From an uncultured Eubacteriales bacterium (lineage in GTDB: Bacteria; Bacillota_A; Clostridia; Oscillospirales; Oscillospiraceae): a stretch of DNA of 6,403 nucleotides. Below the pieces are notes generated by a model, which was not told the origin of the DNA, did not search any database, and saw only the letters and a list, made by a program, of their open reading frames with translations. The stretch covers positions 1 through 6,403 of the forward strand of contig CATIYU010000037.1 in the NCBI GenBank assembly GCA_949739085.1, in the 5' to 3' direction. The position numbers and the translations under genes are program-made. Below, in pieces: positions 4,383 through 6,403 of this stretch. Positions within the stretch are counted from its first letter, which is position 1. Every line of letters starts with the position of its first letter.

Positions 4383-5960
4383 ATGCAAATTCATCGGGAC
4401 GGCAACGGTCTTTCCCTGCTGAAAAAGGGAAAGCAGGGCTTTTTTCACATCATCTTCAGCCGCCTGGGGCTGATCGTCTTCCTGCTGGCACTTCAGTTCA
4501 TGGCCCTCTTCAGCCTCTTCCAGTGGTTTGAGGACTTTCTTCCCCATCTTTTGGGCGGCGCGGCCCTCTTTACCGCCCTTATGGTACTCTGCCTCCTCAA
4601 CAGCCGACTGGACCCCACGGCAAAAATCACCTGGCTCATCGCCATCATGCTCCTCCCCGTGTTTGGGGCTTTGCTGTTCTGGTACACCCAGAGCGATATC
4701 GGCCACCGGGCGGTAAAAGCCCGCCTCAGCCAGCTGGACGGACAGGCCAGAGGGTGCATCCCGCAGCACGAAGAGACCCTCCAGGCCCTGGAGGCGGAGA
4801 ACCCTGGCGCCGGGTCCCTGGCCCGCTATATCCGCCGGAGCGGCTGTTTCCCGGTATACGGCCAGACTGTCGCCGCCTACTTCCCCTCCGGCGAGGACAA
4901 GTGGGCAGAGATGCTCAGGCAGCTGGAGCAGGCGGAGCGCTTCATCTTCCTGGAGTACTTCATAGTGGAGGAGGGGCTTATGTGGGGGAAGGTGCTGGAG
5001 ATTCTGGCACAAAAGGCAGCGGCGGGGGTGGACGTGCGGGTGATGTATGACGGCACCTGCGAATTCTCCACCCTGCCCCACGACTACCCCAAGCGCCTGA
5101 GAGCGCTGGGCATCCACTGCAAGATGTTCGCCCCCGTGGCCCCTCTGGTCTCCACCCACTACAACTACCGGGACCACCGGAAAATCCTGGTCATCGACGG
5201 GCACACCGCCTTTACCGGCGGCGTGAATCTGGCGGACGAGTACATCAACCACATCCGCAAGCACGGCCACTGGAAGGACGCGGCCCTCATGCTCAAGGGG
5301 GAGGCCGTGAAGAGCTTCACCCTCCTGTTCCTCCAAATGTGGGGGATTGATGAACGGTACCCGGACTTCGACACCTTTCTGGCCTACCCCGCCTTGCCCC
5401 AGGAAGAGGCCAAGGGATTTGTCCTCCCCTACGGCGACTGCCCCCTGGACCAGTACCGGGTGGGAGAGCGGGTGTATATGGACCTGCTCAACCGGGCCAA
5501 GCGGTATGTCCACATCATGTCTCCCTACCTCATCCTAGACAGCGAGATGGAGACGGCCCTAAAATTCGCCGCGGAGCGGGGAGTGGATGTGACGCTGATT
5601 CTCCCCGGCATCCCGGACAAGAACGTCCCCTATGCCCTGGCCAAAACCCACTACGCCTCCCTGCTGGAGTCCGGGGTGGACATCCGCGAATATACCCCCG
5701 GGTTCGTCCACGCCAAGGTCTTCGTCTGCGACGGCCAGGAGGCGGTGGTGGGCACTATCAACCTGGACTACCGCAGTCTCTACCACCACTTTGAGTGCGC
5801 CGCCTACCTCTGCGGCGCGGACTGCATCCCCCAGATTGAGGCGGACTTCCAGGCCACTCTAGCTCAGTGCCGCCAGGTGACGGCGGAGAGCCTGCGGCGG
5901 GAGAAGCTCTCCCTGAAGCTCATGGGGTTCGTGCTGAAAACCATCGCCCCCCTGCTGTAG
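4383..5960 (+). CDS. cls: Cardiolipin synthase (phospholipase D family)
   Basis: This 525-residue membrane enzyme joins two phosphatidylglycerol molecules to give cardiolipin and glycerol at the inner leaflet of the cytoplasmic membrane. The N-terminal part has membrane segments at about 27-48, 55-74 and 82-102 with the family-typical DPTAKITWLIAIMLLPVFGALLFW stretch (from 77, shown in part: LDPTAKITW). Two phospholipase D HKD motifs follow. The first is H265-x-K267-x4-D272 in NYRDHRKILVIDG, followed by TGGVNLADEY (278-287). The second is H443-x-K445-x4-D450 in FVHAKVFVCDG, followed by GTINLDYRSL (457-466). All catalytic residues are present and the length is normal for clostridial Cls. The ATG at 4383 has GGGAGG 7 bases upstream. 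It ends with TAG at 5960, 20 bases before a strong terminator, so it is monocistronic apart from possible read-through from the XRE gene. Cardiolipin matters for curved membranes and envelope stress; a link to the neighbouring exporter is only suggested by position. Confidence 0.95.
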   Translation: MQIHRDGNGLSLLKKGKQGFFHIIFSRLGLIVFLLALQFMALFSLFQWFEDFLPHLLGGAALFTALMVLCLLNSRLDPTAKITWLIAIMLLPVFGALLFWYTQSDIGHRAVKARLSQLDGQARGCIPQHEETLQALEAENPGAGSLARYIRRSGCFPVYGQTVAAYFPSGEDKWAEMLRQLEQAERFIFLEYFIVEEGLMWGKVLEILAQKAAAGVDVRVMYDGTCEFSTLPHDYPKRLRALGIHCKMFAPVAPLVSTHYNYRDHRKILVIDGHTAFTGGVNLADEYINHIRKHGHWKDAALMLKGEAVKSFTLLFLQMWGIDERYPDFDTFLAYPALPQEEAKGFVLPYGDCPLDQYRVGERVYMDLLNRAKRYVHIMSPYLILDSEMETALKFAAERGVDVTLILPGIPDKNVPYALAKTHYASLLESGVDIREYTPGFVHAKVFVCDGQEAVVGTINLDYRSLYHHFECAAYLCGADCIPQIEADFQATLAQCRQVTAESLRREKLSLKLMGFVLKTIAPLL

Positions 5961-5980
5961 GACGGCCCTCCAAGCGGCAA

Positions 5981-6030
5981 AAAAGGAATCACGCTCCGGC
6001 GGAAAAATCCCCTGGAGCGTGATTCCTTTT
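5981..6030. terminator. Strong bidirectional rho-independent terminator
   Basis: A perfect 17-bp stem (5981-5997 with 6014-6030) encloses a 16-base loop whose GG/CC runs can extend the helix further. On the plus strand it ends in TTTTATT, stopping cardiolipin synthase transcripts. On the minus strand it ends in six T (plus-strand A-run 5979-5984), stopping transcripts of the converging GGGtGRT gene. Confidence 0.92.
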
Positions 6031-6063
6031 ATTGCCCTGAGGGCGGAAAACGGGAAGTCCCGC

Positions 6064-6403
6064 TTACTTCAAGCTCTCGGCAACCGCCACGGCCACAGCC
6101 ACGGTAGCGCCCACCATGGGGTTGTTGCCCATGCCCAGGAAGCCCATCATCTCCACGTGGGCGGGGACAGAGCTGGAACCGGCGAACTGGGCATCGGAGT
6201 GCATCCGGCCCATAGTGTCGGTCATGCCATAGCTGGCGGGACCGGCGGCCATGTTGTCCGGGTGCAGGGTGCGGCCCGTGCCGCCGCCGGAGGCCACGGA
6301 GAAGTACTTCTTGCCCTGCTCCACGCACTCCTTCTTATAGGTTCCGGCCACGGGATGCTGGAAGCGGGTGGGGTTGGTGGAGTTGCCGGTGATGGACACG
6401 TCC
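6064..6403 (-). CDS. GGGtGRT-family protein, C-terminal part, partial at right edge
   Basis: The frame is open at the right edge; 112 residues and the TAA stop (6064-6066) are visible. The protein carries the motif that names this family, SGGGTGRTLHPDNMAAGP, with GGGTGRT at visible residues 39-45. It continues with conserved-looking Gly/Met-rich stretches (ASYGMTDTMGRMHSDAQF, then MMGFLGMGNNPMVGATVAVA). Full members are about 330 residues, so roughly two thirds of the protein lie beyond the window. The GTG near the edge (6397-6399) is an internal valine codon, not a start. The family is found in anaerobes such as Clostridia and Bacteroides and has no established function. From memory, it is often next to a NifU-like iron-sulfur scaffold gene, which cannot be checked here. 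It converges on the cardiolipin synthase gene and shares its terminator. Confidence 0.85.
   Translation of the reverse strand, partial: DVSITGNSTNPTRFQHPVAGTYKKECVEQGKKYFSVASGGGTGRTLHPDNMAAGPASYGMTDTMGRMHSDAQFAGSSSVPAHVEMMGFLGMGNNPMVGATVAVAVAVAESLK

Noticed and set aside
4002..5513. A 503-residue minus-strand open frame
   Set aside because: It is antisense to the cardiolipin synthase gene, which has both HKD motifs intact, and its translation has no domain or membrane pattern of its own.

Overview
This window looks like chromosome of a high-GC member of the Clostridia, probably Oscillospiraceae (a Flavonifractor, Pseudoflavonifractor or Lawsonibacter type). The grounds are a GC-rich coding style with low-GC intergenic promoters, strong AGGAGG ribosome binding sites, the split 2-hydroxyacyl-CoA dehydratase-like genes and a GGGtGRT-family gene. 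The genus is an inference from protein style and is not proved. No mobile element, CRISPR array, tRNA or rRNA is visible.

Layout, left to right. (1) Positions 1-1660, minus strand: two translationally coupled genes (TGATG overlap) for proteins related to the 2-hydroxyacyl-CoA dehydratase / dehydratase-activator superfamily. The downstream gene runs off the left edge. They have their own extended -10 promoter (about 1729-1758), followed at once by a large hairpin (1686-1726). (2) Positions 1768-3716, minus strand: an ABC exporter operon, ATPase then permease with an ATGA overlap, resembling the NatA/NatB family. (3) Positions 3717-4016: a regulatory region with two minus-strand promoters in tandem for the ABC operon, a short palindrome at the proximal start site, and a weaker plus-strand promoter for the divergent gene. 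(4) Positions 4017-4262, plus strand: a small XRE/Cro-type HTH regulator. (5) Positions 4383-5960, plus strand: a full-length cardiolipin synthase with both HKD motifs and its own promoter. (6) Positions 5981-6030: a strong bidirectional terminator with a 17-bp perfect stem. (7) Positions 6064-6403, minus strand: the C-terminal third of a GGGtGRT-family protein of unknown function, running off the right edge.

How the parts may fit together. The XRE gene is divergent from the ABC operon and is the obvious candidate to regulate it and itself. The XRE gene, the exporter and the cardiolipin synthase all relate to the cell envelope, so a membrane-stress neighbourhood is possible but not shown. The dehydratase-like pair is a separate transcription unit whose substrate is unknown. 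Most of the window is ordinary core-type gene content. The least explained parts are the dehydratase-like pair with its leader hairpin, the tandem-promoter region, and the GGGtGRT gene.
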